DNA from: Kaistella sp.
GTDB lineage: Bacteria > Bacteroidota > Bacteroidia > Flavobacteriales > Weeksellaceae
NCBI GenBank assembly: GCA_019459085.1
Contig: JAIBEW010000015.1
Location: 1 to 55,704, forward strand
Reading direction: 5' to 3'
DNA: 55,704 nt
Below, in pieces: positions 25,563-37,590 of this stretch. The translations under genes were made by a program, and so were the position numbers. How positions within the stretch are numbered: position 1 is the first letter of the stretch; each line of letters begins with the position of its first letter. A model generated the notes under the pieces. It was given only the letters and a program-made list of their open reading frames with translations. It was not told the origin of the DNA and made no database searches.

Positions 25563-27692
25563 TTAACCAATCAACTCCACTTCCCAAACTTCCGTAAGCC
25601 GCAGCGCGCCTTCGGTAAGGCTTTCCGGATGTTCGGTAAACCCCTTTAGACGTCCGGATTTTCGTTTTGTAATGAGTTCCAGAATCTGTTTTTCAGTGAG
25701 TTTTTTGCCGAAAAGGATAAAAGGGATTTTGAATCCGCAGGCGTTATGAGCGGTACAACCTACTGCAGTCCGGCCTTTCATGAGTGGATTTTCCGTGCAT
25801 TTCGGACACTGCATTTCTTCCCAGAGAATAGGCAGTATTTTCCGCGGAACCGTAGGTTTTTTGGCTTCGGGCTGCACTTCTTCGTGAAAGGAAATGGTTT
25901 TACTCTTTCCACGGATGACTTTTGCGGTAAGATCGGTTACCATCTGAATCAGTTCTTCCCTGAACTGTGCGGCACTGTATTCTCCGCGTTCAATTTTTCG
26001 CAGCTTGAATTCCCATTCACCCGTCAGTTCAGGACTTTTAAGCAGTTCATCATCGATGGTATCGATGAGTTCCACGCCTGTAACGGTGGCGAAAAGGTTC
26101 TTTTTCTTTCTCTCGATGTATTTTCTTTTGAAAAGCGTTTCAATGATATTGGCGCGCGTGGAAGGTCTTCCGATGCCGCTGTTTTTCATCATTTCGCGCA
26201 GCTCCTCGTCCTCCACCTGCTTTCCGGCGGTTTCCATGGCGCGGAGCAGTGTAGCTTCAGTATAAGGTTTGGGCGGACTGGTTTTGCCGCGGTGAATCAG
26301 TGGCTTGTGCGGACCTTTCTCACCGGCTTTGAATTCCGGGATCTGCTGTTCCTCTTCCTTCACCTCATTCTTATCCTTTACCTCGTCCTTCACTTTGGCT
26401 TCATCCTTCGCATATACTGCACGCCAGCCCGGCTCCAGAATCTGTTTTCCTGAGGCTTTAAATGGAATTTTACCCACCTGTCCTTCCACAAGGGTGTTGG
26501 AGATCTTACATTCCGGATAAAATACGGCGATAAAGCGTCTGGCTACAAGATCATAGACGAGTTTTTCCTCTTTCGTCAGCTGCGCGGAAGGGGGAATTTC
26601 GGTCGGGATGATCGCATGATGGTCCGTTACTTTGGCATCATCGAAAACGGCTTTGGATTTCGGGATGGGCTGCGTGAGCAAAGGAGCGGTCAGTTCCCCG
26701 TAAAAATTCATGGACTGCAGAATTCCGGCGATTTTGGGATGCAGATTTTCCGACAGATAAGTCGTGTCAACGCGTGGATACGTCGTATGTTTTTTTTCGT
26801 AAAGACTCTGGATGTGTTTAAGCGTGTGGTCGGCAGAGAGACCGTATTTCCGGTTGGCTTCCACCTGAAGCGCCGTCAAGTCAAAGAGCCTCGGGTTTTT
26901 TTCTTTCCCTTCCCTTATTTCGAAGGAGATGATTTCAAAAAGATGCTGCTTCAGATATTCGAGTCCTTTCTCGGCTTTTTCTGCGGTTTTCAGGCGGTCG
27001 ATCGCGGCGCTGAAGACCACATCGCGGTAGTGGGTTTTCAGTTCCCAGTATTCTTCCGTATCGAAGGCTTCCATTTCCTTCTGGCGCTGCACGATCATGG
27101 CGAGCGTGGGCGTCTGCACCCTGCCAACCGAGAGCACCCCTTTGTTGCCACCAAATTTACGGGTGTAGAGTCTCGTGGCATTGATCCCAAGAAGCCAGTC
27201 GCCGATGGCGCGTGCATTGCCTGCGAGGTAAAGGTTGTCATACGCTTCCGCCGGTTTTAAACTGGAGAAACCTTCCCTCACCGCATCTTCGGTAAGCGAA
27301 GAAATCCAGAGCCTTTTTACGGGTTTTGTACATTTTGCTTTCTGAAGGACCCAGCGCTGGATGACTTCCCCTTCCTGACCGGCATCTCCACAGTTAATGA
27401 CTTCTTCGCATGCTTCCACGAGCTTGGCGATGATGCCGAACTGTCTTTCGACTCCGGGATTCGGAATGAGTTTGATGCCGAAGTTCTGCGGAATGACGGG
27501 CAGGAAAATCAGGTCCCAGGATTTAAAATGCGGACTGTAATCGTGGGGTTCCTTGAGCGTACAGAGATGTCCGAACGTCCAGGTCACCCAATATCCATTG
27601 CCTTCGAAATACCCCTGTTTAGGCATGTCGGCTCCCAACACTTTGGCGATATCGCGGGCTACACTTGGTTTTTCGGCAATGCATAATTTCAT
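25563..27692 (-). CDS. topB: DNA topoisomerase III (type IA)
   Basis: 709 residues from the ATG at 27692 (MKLCIAEKPSVARDIAKVLG, the family opening; a frame extends 9 codons further upstream). TOPRIM motifs include CGDAGQEGEV; SVGRVQTPTLAMIVQRQ is typical, and the active-site Tyr is Y305 in YPRVDTTYL. An acidic/Lys-rich insertion (DEAKVKDEVKDKNEVKEEEQ) sits near residue 430. The C-terminus has a partly preserved zinc-ribbon-like unit (CPKC...C...C) and a KGRTAVGC...GFKIP segment. It relaxes and decatenates DNA through a single-strand break. Confidence 0.93.
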   Translation of the reverse strand: MKLCIAEKPSVARDIAKVLGADMPKQGYFEGNGYWVTWTFGHLCTLKEPHDYSPHFKSWDLIFLPVIPQNFGIKLIPNPGVERQFGIIAKLVEACEEVINCGDAGQEGEVIQRWVLQKAKCTKPVKRLWISSLTEDAVREGFSSLKPAEAYDNLYLAGNARAIGDWLLGINATRLYTRKFGGNKGVLSVGRVQTPTLAMIVQRQKEMEAFDTEEYWELKTHYRDVVFSAAIDRLKTAEKAEKGLEYLKQHLFEIISFEIREGKEKNPRLFDLTALQVEANRKYGLSADHTLKHIQSLYEKKHTTYPRVDTTYLSENLHPKIAGILQSMNFYGELTAPLLTQPIPKSKAVFDDAKVTDHHAIIPTEIPPSAQLTKEEKLVYDLVARRFIAVFYPECKISNTLVEGQVGKIPFKASGKQILEPGWRAVYAKDEAKVKDEVKDKNEVKEEEQQIPEFKAGEKGPHKPLIHRGKTSPPKPYTEATLLRAMETAGKQVEDEELREMMKNSGIGRPSTRANIIETLFKRKYIERKKKNLFATVTGVELIDTIDDELLKSPELTGEWEFKLRKIERGEYSAAQFREELIQMVTDLTAKVIRGKSKTISFHEEVQPEAKKPTVPRKILPILWEEMQCPKCTENPLMKGRTAVGCTAHNACGFKIPFILFGKKLTEKQILELITKRKSGRLKGFTEHPESLTEGALRLTEVWEVELIG

Positions 27693-27840
27693 CTTACAGC
27701 TCCATTTTGTGACGTGCAAATTTCTGCTTTTTTTCTGAATAAATTTCAGGACGTTCAGGGAAGTATTTCAGTGAGAGAATTTATTTTTATTAACTTCGTA
27801 TGAAGACGAAAGACATTCATCTTACGATTTACCTCCAAAT

Positions 27841-28287
27841 ATGGATCACCGTTTCCAGGATCAACAGTACCGCCTCAGCGATTTCCAGCAGGAAGTTGCG
27901 GTGATCTGTCCAGTCTGTACAAAAAAAGCGACCGCGAAAGCTGATTACGAAGCACAGACAGTCCGTTTGATCTGTACTCATTGCGGTCATCACCGGGAAG
28001 TGAGCAACTGCCTTACCACCTTTGGCATTAGGGCGCATTACCGTACAGCGGCACATGTATATCTGGATTTGCCGCTTTGGTATGAGACTTCCTTTAAAAA
28101 TGAAGTATTCTGGGCCTATAATGAAGCACATCTGCTTTACCTGGAACAGTATATCGGGGCAAAACTCAGAGAGCATAAAGACAGGACCTATTTTACCGTT
28201 CTGGAAAAACTGCCGAAGTTCTACCATGATTCCAAAAACCGGGACGCACTGCTGAAGATCATCAGTAAACTCAAAAACAAAAAGTAA
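27841..28287 (+). CDS. zinc-ribbon protein of unknown function
   Basis: 148 residues. An N-terminal zinc ribbon with two CxxC pairs (CPVC near residue 24, CTHC near 46) is followed by an aromatic, helical C-terminal half (LDLPLWYETSFKNEVFWAYN, HLLYLEQYIGAKLRE). No enzyme motif. It is a single gene transcribed away from topB, with a TAACTTCG box at 27792-27799 that could be its -7 element. Confidence 0.65.
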   Translation: MDHRFQDQQYRLSDFQQEVAVICPVCTKKATAKADYEAQTVRLICTHCGHHREVSNCLTTFGIRAHYRTAAHVYLDLPLWYETSFKNEVFWAYNEAHLLYLEQYIGAKLREHKDRTYFTVLEKLPKFYHDSKNRDALLKIISKLKNKK

Positions 28288-28380
28288 GGTGAGTCGCCGG
28301 ACAAATACTCAGTCATCATTTCGAAAAACATTTGGTTTCCTTTTATTGATTTTATCTACTGTACGTTTCTCCTCATTCGA

Positions 28381-28411
28381 TTGTTAAGGTTCTGTATTGG
28401 ACTTACCTTTG
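28381..28411 (+). promoter_or_regulatory. Bacteroidota-type promoter of nitroreductase gene
   Basis: TTG (28381-28383), 20 bp, TACCTTTG (28404-28411). Predicted transcript start near 28418, giving a leader of about 75 nt. Confidence 0.6.
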
Positions 28412-28492
28412 TCCTCTCAATAAACCGTTTATAATCCGCGGCCAGAAGTGACCGATGAAAGGGGATTATTCATAACCTAATAAAATACCAAC

Positions 28493-29125
28493 ATGTCATT
28501 AATTGAAGATTTAAACTGGCGTCATGCCGCCAAAGCATACGACCCGAACAGAAAAGTTTCACCAAAAGATTTAAATATGATTCTCGAAGCTGCAAGGCTC
28601 GCTCCCACTTCCTCTGGTCTTCAGCCATTCCGCGTTATTGTTGTGGAAAATCAGGACTTAAAGAAGAAAATGGTGGCAGGCGCCCTGAATCCGGATGTGA
28701 TGCGGGACTGCTCCCACGTGCTGGTTTTTGCAGCGTGGGACCGTTACTCAGCAGAGAAAATAGATGAGGTGTATGATCACCATACCACCGTCCGGGATTT
28801 GCCGCGAGGAAGATTCAGCAGTTATACCGATCAGCTAAAAGATCTGTACGGTGCGCAGACTCCCGACGAGCATTTTGCGCATACCGCAAGGCAAACCTAT
28901 ATTGCTTTAGGACTGGCGATGGCTCAGGCAGCTGAACTCAAAATAGATTGTACGCCCGCAGAAGGATTCAGCAATGAAGTGGTGGATGAAATCCTGGGAC
29001 TGAAAGAACTAGGATTAAAAAGTGTGACGCTGCTCTATCTTGGTTACCGCGATGAGAAAACCGACTGGCTGGCTACGATGAAGAAAGTACGAATCCCGAT
29101 GGAGGAATTTATTGTGATGAAGTAA
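28493..29125 (+). CDS. NAD(P)H-dependent nitroreductase family oxidoreductase
   Basis: 210 residues, the usual length for NfsB-like flavoenzymes. FMN-binding features: RHAAKAYDPNRKVSP at the N-terminus, ARLAPTSSGLQPFRV (about residues 34-48), and LGLKELGLKSVTLLYLGYRDEK near the C-terminus. It probably reduces nitro compounds or quinones in the cytoplasm. The physiological substrate is not evident. A single-gene unit with promoter and terminator. Confidence 0.88.
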   Translation: MSLIEDLNWRHAAKAYDPNRKVSPKDLNMILEAARLAPTSSGLQPFRVIVVENQDLKKKMVAGALNPDVMRDCSHVLVFAAWDRYSAEKIDEVYDHHTTVRDLPRGRFSSYTDQLKDLYGAQTPDEHFAHTARQTYIALGLAMAQAAELKIDCTPAEGFSNEVVDEILGLKELGLKSVTLLYLGYRDEKTDWLATMKKVRIPMEEFIVMK

Positions 29126-29162
29126 TTCCGCCTGGATTCAAAAGTTCTTTTCTACAAATTTT

Positions 29163-29195
29163 ACCCTGTTTCGGTTCACCGTGACGGGGTTTTTA
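29163..29195 (+). terminator. terminator of nitroreductase gene
   Basis: ACCCTG TTT CGGT TC ACCG TGA CGGGGT followed by TTTTT: a two-part stem with a short internal mismatch and a T-run. Confidence 0.65.
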
Positions 29196-29332
29196 TTTTT
29201 GATGAAGAATTCAAAGTTTTGGATTAAATGCGGTGCATACTAAAGCGGTTATGTAATTGCAACTGTTTCCGAAATTATCTAATCATTAAAGACTATGACC
29301 GTTATTTTCAGAATAAATCACGAATCCAAAAG

Positions 29333-29359
29333 TTTTACCGCTGAATCTTATTAACTTTG
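29333..29359 (+). promoter_or_regulatory. promoter of katG
   Basis: TAACTTTG at 29352-29359 matches the TAnnTTTG box, with a T-rich -33 region (TTTT at 29333). The start codon is 16 nt after the box, so the leader is very short. No OxyR-like dyad was recognised. Confidence 0.45.
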
Positions 29360-29363
29360 GTAA

Positions 29364-31709
<2,346 letters not shown>

Positions 31710-31713
31710 TCAG

Positions 31714-31745
31714 AAAAGCCCTTTCAAAACGAAAGGGCTTTTTTT
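31714..31745 (+). terminator. terminator of katG
   Basis: AAAAGCCCTTTC, loop AAAAC, GAAAGGGCTTTT, then T-run: a perfect 12 bp stem. Confidence 0.9.
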
Positions 31746-31804
31746 ATGTGTTGTAAACCGACGTCACACCACTTCAGGATTTAGTTTTCTCTGATTCACA
31801 ATGA

Positions 31805-32044
31805 TCAATGATGCTCTGCAAGATATTCAACAAGACTTGCATCCACCATTTCTTTGTTCATCATGTAGAATTTTTCGGGCTCTTCGTAATCAGCGCCTGT
31901 TCCGTTCGGCCTTAAAATAATTTCTCTCTGAAACCGGTTTCCGTTGAATTCGAATGTCAGTTCGCGTGTTACCACGCCGTGTTCTTCTTTAGCCTGCCCT
32001 AATTCCAACAGCAGGAATTCGTTTTCTTTAATCTGTATTTTCAT
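31805..32044 (-). CDS. small hypothetical protein
   Basis: 79 residues, soluble, acidic: MKIQIKENEFLLLELGQAKE opening, a predicted beta-rich middle and a helical C-terminus ending EYLAEHH. No family recognised. It is a separate unit between the katG and secDF terminators. Plausible coding because of clean start, no overlap and Bacteroidota-like composition. Confidence 0.55.
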   Translation of the reverse strand: MKIQIKENEFLLLELGQAKEEHGVVTRELTFEFNGNRFQREIILRPNGTGADYEEPEKFYMMNKEMVDASLVEYLAEHH

Positions 32045-32177
32045 ATGATCTGTTTATGTTTTTGAGGATTTGTGTCATCCTTTCAGACTTCTAATTTACA
32101 ATTTTACCGGGAACCACGGTCTTAACTTTCTAAAAAATCTTTGTTTCCGGCTTGTAAAGAATCCATGGGTTTTGTGC

Positions 32178-32206
32178 AAAAAAAAGTCCTTCTTTCGAAG
32201 GACTTT
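32178..32206 (-). terminator. terminator of secDF
   Basis: On the minus strand AAAGTCCTTC, loop GAAA, GAAGGACTTT followed by six or more T. Confidence 0.9.
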
Positions 32207-32223
32207 ATATCAGTAATAAGCTG

Positions 32224-35142
32224 TTATTTTACTTTTGGAGTAATCACTTCCTTATCGATGCTTGATTTACCGTGCGGTGTTTCCTCCTTACCTTTTCCTT
32301 TCAGAAAATCGTAAGCGACCGCTGAGGCAATAAAGATCGAGGAATACGTTCCGAAGGCAATTCCGAGTAGTAGGGCAAACATAAATCCTCTCAGGTTGTC
32401 TCCTCCGAAGATGAAGATGGCCAGAATCACCAAAATGGTGGTGAGTGAGGTATTGAAAGTCCGTCCTAAAGTACTTGAGATGGAATCATCAAACAGTCCC
32501 GCCAAAGTAAGGGATTTCTTCTCCCTTAAATATTCTCGGATTCTGTCGAATACAATCACCGTATCGTTAATGGAATATCCGAGAACGGTAAGGATCGCCG
32601 CGATGAAATCCTGATTGATCTCCATACTGAACGGCATGTATCTATGAAGAAACGAATATACCCCTAAGATAATAATGGCATCATGAGCCAGACCAACGAC
32701 TGCTCCCAAAGAGAACTGCCATTTTCGGAATCTCAAAAGGATGTAAAGGAAAATCCCCGCCAGTGCGGCCATAAGCGCAAGTGTACCTCCTGATTTGATG
32801 TCATCAGCTACGGTAGGACCCACTTTCGTTGAGGAAACAATTCCGGCCTGTGCTTTATCTGCTGCTTTAAAATCCTGTAGGGTTAAGTTGCCCGGAAGTT
32901 CATTTTTCAGTCCTTCATACAGTTTTCTTTCGATGGTCTGATCGGCTGCCAAAGACTCATCATTGATGAGGTAATCGGTAGAAATTTTAAGCTGATTATC
33001 GGTCCCGAATGTTTTGGCCTCAACAGAAGAGTTGATGTTATCGGAAGTCGCGAAAACTTTAAGGAGCTTTTCCTCTACCTTATTTGCATCAACCGGTTTA
33101 TCGAATCTCACCACATAATTTCGTCCGCCTGTGAAATCGATTCCATATTTAAAACCATTCACGGCAATTGAAGCAATACTGGCTACCGTTAAAATTCCGG
33201 AGATGATATACGCATATTTTCTTTTTCCGATAAAATCGATCCACACGTTTCTGAAAAGATTCTTTGTAAGCGGAGTCCAAACGGAAAGTCCTTTTCCTTT
33301 ATTCAGACGTGCGAAGATCATTACCCTCGACAATAAAACAGAAGTAAAGAATGTCATCAGGATACCGATGATCAAGGTAATCGCAAATCCTTTGATCGGT
33401 CCTGTTCCAAAAATATACAATACCACTGCCGTAAGAATTGTGGTCAGGTGACCGTCAATAATCGCCGAAAGTGCATGTTTGAAACCGTCTTTATAGGCTT
33501 CGAGGATATTTTTACCTGCAAAGAGTTCTTCCTTGGTTCGTTCATAAATGATTACGTTCGTATCCACCGCCATGGCCATGGAAAGCACGATCCCCGCAAT
33601 TCCCGGAAGGGTAAGGGTGAAATCTCCCGAATCCATCATTCCGAAAATGTAGAAAAGGTTGATGATCATGGCAATTACCGCATAAATTCCGGCACCTCCA
33701 TAATAGAAAATGATATAGGCAATAATGACGAGGAAGGCAATCATAAATGAAAGCACACCGGCATCAATGGATTCAGCACCCAAAGACGGCCCTACCACAT
33801 CGGCCTGAACTATTTTCGCGCCTGCAGGAAGTTTACCCGCACCCAGTACATTTACAAGATCCTGTGCTTCTTCCTGGGAGAAATTCCCTGAAATCTGGGT
33901 TCTACCATTCGGTATTTCGCCAACTACATTCGGAGCAGTGTAAACTCTGTTATCCAAAGTTACGGCAACCGGTTTGTTAACATTTTTTGCAGTCATGGTC
34001 TTCCAGTCTTTCGCACCGTCAGAATCCATCTGCATATCCACTACTATTCTGCCAAGTTCGTCATAACTTACATTGGCAGTTTCAACAGCACCGTCAACCG
34101 GAGCTTTCTGATTGATGTTTCCGCGAACAGCATACAAAACCAGATTATCCTCATCTCCGGATTCTGATTTATAGCCCCACATAAACTGGGTATATTTTAA
34201 GTTGGACGGACGCGAATCCATCGCTGCTTTACTGTTGATGATTTTATTTACCGCGGCAGTATCAGATAACTTCACATTCGCCACTCCGTTTGACCTTAAT
34301 TTATCAACCTGAAGGATTTTTGTAAAGTTCGTATTCTTCGCCACTCCCATTGAGTCGCCTTTTGCAGCAACCATGGTGTTGAGCTGCTCGAAGTAAGGAT
34401 AAACCTCAGGAACCTGCTGCACTTCCCAGAACTGGAGTTTCGCAGAAGTCTGAAGCATTTTCTTCACCCTGTCAATATCCTTGATTCCCGGCATTTCAAC
34501 AGAAATCCTTCCGGTTCCCGGTACACGCTGAACGTTTGGCTGCACGGCACCCATCTTGTCGATACGTGTTCTGATGACTTCAAAAGCGGTTCCAATAGAC
34601 TGGTCGATTTTTTTTCGGACGATGCTTTTTACCTCTTCGTCGCTCGTGTTGTGTTTAACTTCCGATAATGTTGTATTTCCGAATATATCCGGATCGGCAA
34701 GTTTCAGATTGGTACCCTTTTCCGTGTTTACTTCCTCAAAAACATCGAAAAAATTATCGATATAGGATTTTGTGGAATTTCTCTGCGCCACATCGGTCCG
34801 GTTAAGGGCTTCGATAAGGATTGGATTGGTGGAATAATTGGTAAGGTCATTTACCAGATCTCTTTGGTTGATTTCCAAAAGGACGTTGATACCACCTTTC
34901 AGATCCAGACCCAATTTCATCTCTTTTTCCTTCGCTTTGGAATAATAAAGTTTGGTGAAACCGAGATTCAGAGTGTCTTTAGAGAGTCTTGAAAGCTCTT
35001 TCTGGTACTTTGACTGGTCGTTTCCGGCAATTGCGGTGGCCTGGTTTTCAATTTTGCTTGCGTACCATGTCGGCAGTAATTCGTTGAGGCAAATTAATCC
35101 CAAAACAATGGCCACAATCGTAATAAGTCCTTTTCCTTGCAT
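32224..35142 (-). CDS. secDF: protein translocase subunit SecDF (fused)
   Basis: 972 residues from the ATG at 35142 (MQGKGLITIVAIV; a second ATG 4 codons upstream is possible). SecD half: membrane helix 1, LGLDLKGGINVLLEI, large periplasmic domain and five helices (about 470-640, with GIAGIVLSMAMAVDTNVIIYERTKEE). SecF half: a helix, GIDFTGGRNYVVRF, and the second bundle (AAILTVLGYSINDTVIVFDRIRE). It uses the proton gradient to pull exported proteins through SecYEG. Fused SecDF is normal in Bacteroidota. Confidence 0.96.
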   Translation of the reverse strand: MQGKGLITIVAIVLGLICLNELLPTWYASKIENQATAIAGNDQSKYQKELSRLSKDTLNLGFTKLYYSKAKEKEMKLGLDLKGGINVLLEINQRDLVNDLTNYSTNPILIEALNRTDVAQRNSTKSYIDNFFDVFEEVNTEKGTNLKLADPDIFGNTTLSEVKHNTSDEEVKSIVRKKIDQSIGTAFEVIRTRIDKMGAVQPNVQRVPGTGRISVEMPGIKDIDRVKKMLQTSAKLQFWEVQQVPEVYPYFEQLNTMVAAKGDSMGVAKNTNFTKILQVDKLRSNGVANVKLSDTAAVNKIINSKAAMDSRPSNLKYTQFMWGYKSESGDEDNLVLYAVRGNINQKAPVDGAVETANVSYDELGRIVVDMQMDSDGAKDWKTMTAKNVNKPVAVTLDNRVYTAPNVVGEIPNGRTQISGNFSQEEAQDLVNVLGAGKLPAGAKIVQADVVGPSLGAESIDAGVLSFMIAFLVIIAYIIFYYGGAGIYAVIAMIINLFYIFGMMDSGDFTLTLPGIAGIVLSMAMAVDTNVIIYERTKEELFAGKNILEAYKDGFKHALSAIIDGHLTTILTAVVLYIFGTGPIKGFAITLIIGILMTFFTSVLLSRVMIFARLNKGKGLSVWTPLTKNLFRNVWIDFIGKRKYAYIISGILTVASIASIAVNGFKYGIDFTGGRNYVVRFDKPVDANKVEEKLLKVFATSDNINSSVEAKTFGTDNQLKISTDYLINDESLAADQTIERKLYEGLKNELPGNLTLQDFKAADKAQAGIVSSTKVGPTVADDIKSGGTLALMAALAGIFLYILLRFRKWQFSLGAVVGLAHDAIIILGVYSFLHRYMPFSMEINQDFIAAILTVLGYSINDTVIVFDRIREYLREKKSLTLAGLFDDSISSTLGRTFNTSLTTILVILAIFIFGGDNLRGFMFALLLGIAFGTYSSIFIASAVAYDFLKGKGKEETPHGKSSIDKEVITPKVK

Positions 35143-35167
35143 TTTATACAACATTAAAATTAGTCGG

Positions 35168-35175
35168 CAAATATA
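35168..35175 (-). promoter_or_regulatory. -7 box of secDF
   Basis: TATATTTG on the minus strand, about 25 nt before the preferred start codon. Confidence 0.45.
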
Positions 35176-35230
35176 ATGATTTTATCTAAAGTAGGCTATT
35201 TTAGAACTGGTTTGAAGATAATAAATCCAA

Positions 35231-36013
35231 TCAGAACAAATCTTCCTTCACCAACTGCGCTCCATTTTTATAAGCCAGTGAATTCAAGGCTTTTACATAT
35301 TCGTCCGCCATTCCCTTAAATATATAAAAATTGATGGTGGTTAAGTTGCCTGCCGCATCAGTGGGGCCGATAATTTTAATGTATTTGTATTTCTTGTTGG
35401 CTTCATAAAGTTCAGACTTGATCTCTTTCACATCCCGCCAGTTGATGGTTGTAGATTCGGTTGAATTGAGATAGTATTTCCGTATTTTGTCTTCGGTAAT
35501 GTCGAGACGCAATTTATTGTCCCCTCCAAAAATATCAATAGATCTGGCTTTCAGCCAAATTACCGCATTGGCTTTCGAGGTATCATAATTGCTGTAAATC
35601 AGGCCCTTTCCGCCTTTTAATTTCGCAATATGCTCCACCGCATTCGAAAAACGGGTACTGAGGTCTTTGGTTTTAAAATGAATGCCAATGTAGAGCGGCA
35701 ATCCTTCATGAACGTAGTTGGAAACAATGTAAAGAACATGCTTACCCTCCACTTCGTCATTCACCCTCATGTCATTAATCGTATACCAATCGAACCAGGT
35801 ATATTTGGTGCCGTCTTTTGACTCAATCCTGATTTTATCGGTTGTCACCTGCAGCCGGTTTTCCGGATCCTGTGCCAATCCGCCACTAAAATAATTGAAT
35901 CCTTCGATTCTCTTGGAGTTGATCCAGTCCAAAGATTCCTGCAGCTGCTGCGCAAAAAAGAGCTGAGCCGAAAACAGAAAGGCGACTGCCAGTAATTGTG
36001 CGAATTTTTTCAT
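35231..36013 (-). CDS. exported protein of unknown function
   Basis: 260 residues with a signal peptide (residues 1-21, MKKFAQLLAVAFLFSAQLFF then AQQ). The mature part contains two similar PH/GRAM-like stretches: KIRIESKDGTKYTWFDWYTI and KLRLDITEDKIRKYYLNSTE, each followed by acidic, basic and beta-rich segments, suggesting an internal duplication. No enzyme motif. It is probably periplasmic. It is upstream of secDF on the same strand but with a 76 bp gap containing a separate promoter. Confidence 0.65.
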   Translation of the reverse strand: MKKFAQLLAVAFLFSAQLFFAQQLQESLDWINSKRIEGFNYFSGGLAQDPENRLQVTTDKIRIESKDGTKYTWFDWYTINDMRVNDEVEGKHVLYIVSNYVHEGLPLYIGIHFKTKDLSTRFSNAVEHIAKLKGGKGLIYSNYDTSKANAVIWLKARSIDIFGGDNKLRLDITEDKIRKYYLNSTESTTINWRDVKEIKSELYEANKKYKYIKIIGPTDAAGNLTTINFYIFKGMADEYVKALNSLAYKNGAQLVKEDLF

Positions 36014-36031
36014 GATTTTTAGATTTTAAGC

Positions 36032-36039
36032 CAAATTTA
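36032..36039 (-). promoter_or_regulatory. -7 box of the exported protein gene
   Basis: TAAATTTG on the minus strand, 18 nt before the start codon. Confidence 0.45.
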
Positions 36040-36197
36040 ATGAAAAATAGCGCTGTTTTTATTTCTTCTGCGAAAATTATTCGGATAGCAAAAGTTGAGT
36101 AAGTTTACATTGCTGCCTTTTTACAATTCAGGTTGACCGAAATATGAGTTTTCGTTATTTTTAATTAACTTCACATGAACTTAAAAATCAAAGTATT

Positions 36198-37556
36198 ATG
36201 AAAAAAATATTATTATTGATCAGTGCTTTTTCTTCAATGCTTTTTTCAGCCCAAAACATCAGCCTTGTAGAATTCGCAAGTGGCTTCAGCAGCCCGGTAG
36301 AGATTGCACATGCCAACGACAGCCGTCTGTTTGTGGTTCAGCAAAGCGGGGAGATCAGAATTCTTCAGTCTACGGGAACCGTGAACGCTGTTCCTTTTCT
36401 GAACCTCAGTTCCAAAATCACATTCGGTGGCGAAAGAGGGCTTCTGGGTCTGGCATTCCATCCTCAATACACAACAAACGGTTATTTTTTCGTGTATTAT
36501 AATAATCTTGCAGGTAATATTACCGTTGCAAGATATTCCGTAGGCAGCACCGATCCAAATGTTGCCGACCCTACTTCAGAAAAAATACTGCTGAATATTC
36601 CCAAACCCTTCACCAATCATAACGGTGGGAGCATTCATTTCGCGCCGGACGGGAATCTCTGGATTTCAACTGGCGACGGCGGCAGTGGTGGAGATCCCAA
36701 TAACAACGGACAGAATAAAAATTCACTTTTAGGAAAAATGCTCAGGATTGATGTGAATGCTGCAGGACCGTACAACATTCCGCCTAACAATCCATTTGTC
36801 GGCATTGACGGTGCTGATGAAGTCTGGTCTTACGGTCTTAGAAATGCTTGGAAATTTTCCTTTGATCTTACCGCCGGAAATGCAATGATCGCCGATGTTG
36901 GACAAAATCAGATTGAAGAAATCAACAGGATGCCGATTTCGCAGGCCGGAATCAACTACGGATGGCGCTGCTATGAAGGCAACAGTTCATACAATACTGC
37001 AGGCTGCGCAGCAGCTTCCACGATGACATTTCCCGTTGCCACTTATGATCATTCAGGAGGAAAATGCTCGATAACGGGAGGATATGTTTACCGCGGAACA
37101 CTTTATCCTGCGCTCTCAGGAAATTATTTTTTAGCAGATTACTGCTCCACGCAGATCGGGATGATGGCTCCCGACAACTCCATTGTCTGGACAAGCGCAT
37201 TTGCCGGCAACAATTTTTCAACTTTTGGCGAAGATGTGAATAAGGAACTTTATGTGGCGGCCGTGAGCAACGGAAAAGTGTACAAACTCACGACCACTAC
37301 TCTTTCTACCGATGAAACTCTGAAAGCAAAAATCAGCATCAGTCCAAACCCGGCCGCTGATAAAGTTTTTGTGAAAGGATTGAAAGGCAAGGATTTTTCA
37401 GCTGAAATCATCAATGTAGAAGGAAGAAAAGTACTGGAAGTAAAGATCGGCGATGATCAAAGCATTGATATTTCATCTTTGCAAACCGGCGTGTATTTTA
37501 TCACCATTAAAGCGGATGAGATGAAGGTTTATTCTCAGAAAATCATCGTAAAATAA
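36198..37556 (+). CDS. PQQ-dependent sugar dehydrogenase-like protein with T9SS sorting domain
   Basis: 452 residues: signal peptide (1-18), a six-bladed glucose/sorbosone dehydrogenase propeller (about 25-370; GERGLLGLAFHPQY, FTNHNGGSIHFAPDGNLWIS TGDGG and EVWSYGLRNAWKF-type motifs are visible), then a C-terminal type IX secretion sorting domain (about 375-452; ISPNPAADKVFVKG ... GVYFITIKAD). It is probably exported by T9SS and anchored or released at the surface. The propeller family oxidises sugars with PQQ, but many members are not proven enzymes. Confidence 0.88.
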   Translation: MKKILLLISAFSSMLFSAQNISLVEFASGFSSPVEIAHANDSRLFVVQQSGEIRILQSTGTVNAVPFLNLSSKITFGGERGLLGLAFHPQYTTNGYFFVYYNNLAGNITVARYSVGSTDPNVADPTSEKILLNIPKPFTNHNGGSIHFAPDGNLWISTGDGGSGGDPNNNGQNKNSLLGKMLRIDVNAAGPYNIPPNNPFVGIDGADEVWSYGLRNAWKFSFDLTAGNAMIADVGQNQIEEINRMPISQAGINYGWRCYEGNSSYNTAGCAAASTMTFPVATYDHSGGKCSITGGYVYRGTLYPALSGNYFLADYCSTQIGMMAPDNSIVWTSAFAGNNFSTFGEDVNKELYVAAVSNGKVYKLTTTTLSTDETLKAKISISPNPAADKVFVKGLKGKDFSAEIINVEGRKVLEVKIGDDQSIDISSLQTGVYFITIKADEMKVYSQKIIVK

Positions 37557-37558
37557 AA

Positions 37559-37590
37559 AAGCGGCTCACAAGTGAGCCGCTTCCTATTTT
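37559..37590. terminator. bidirectional terminator
   Basis: GCGGCTCAC, loop AA, GTGAGCCGC (37561-37580), with a T-run on both strands. It serves the convergent sugar dehydrogenase and hemN genes. Confidence 0.85.

Noticed and set aside
25746-27260. Long + strand frames opposite topB (25746-26453, 26616-27260)
   Set aside because: Antisense shadows of a well-conserved gene; no recognisable domains.
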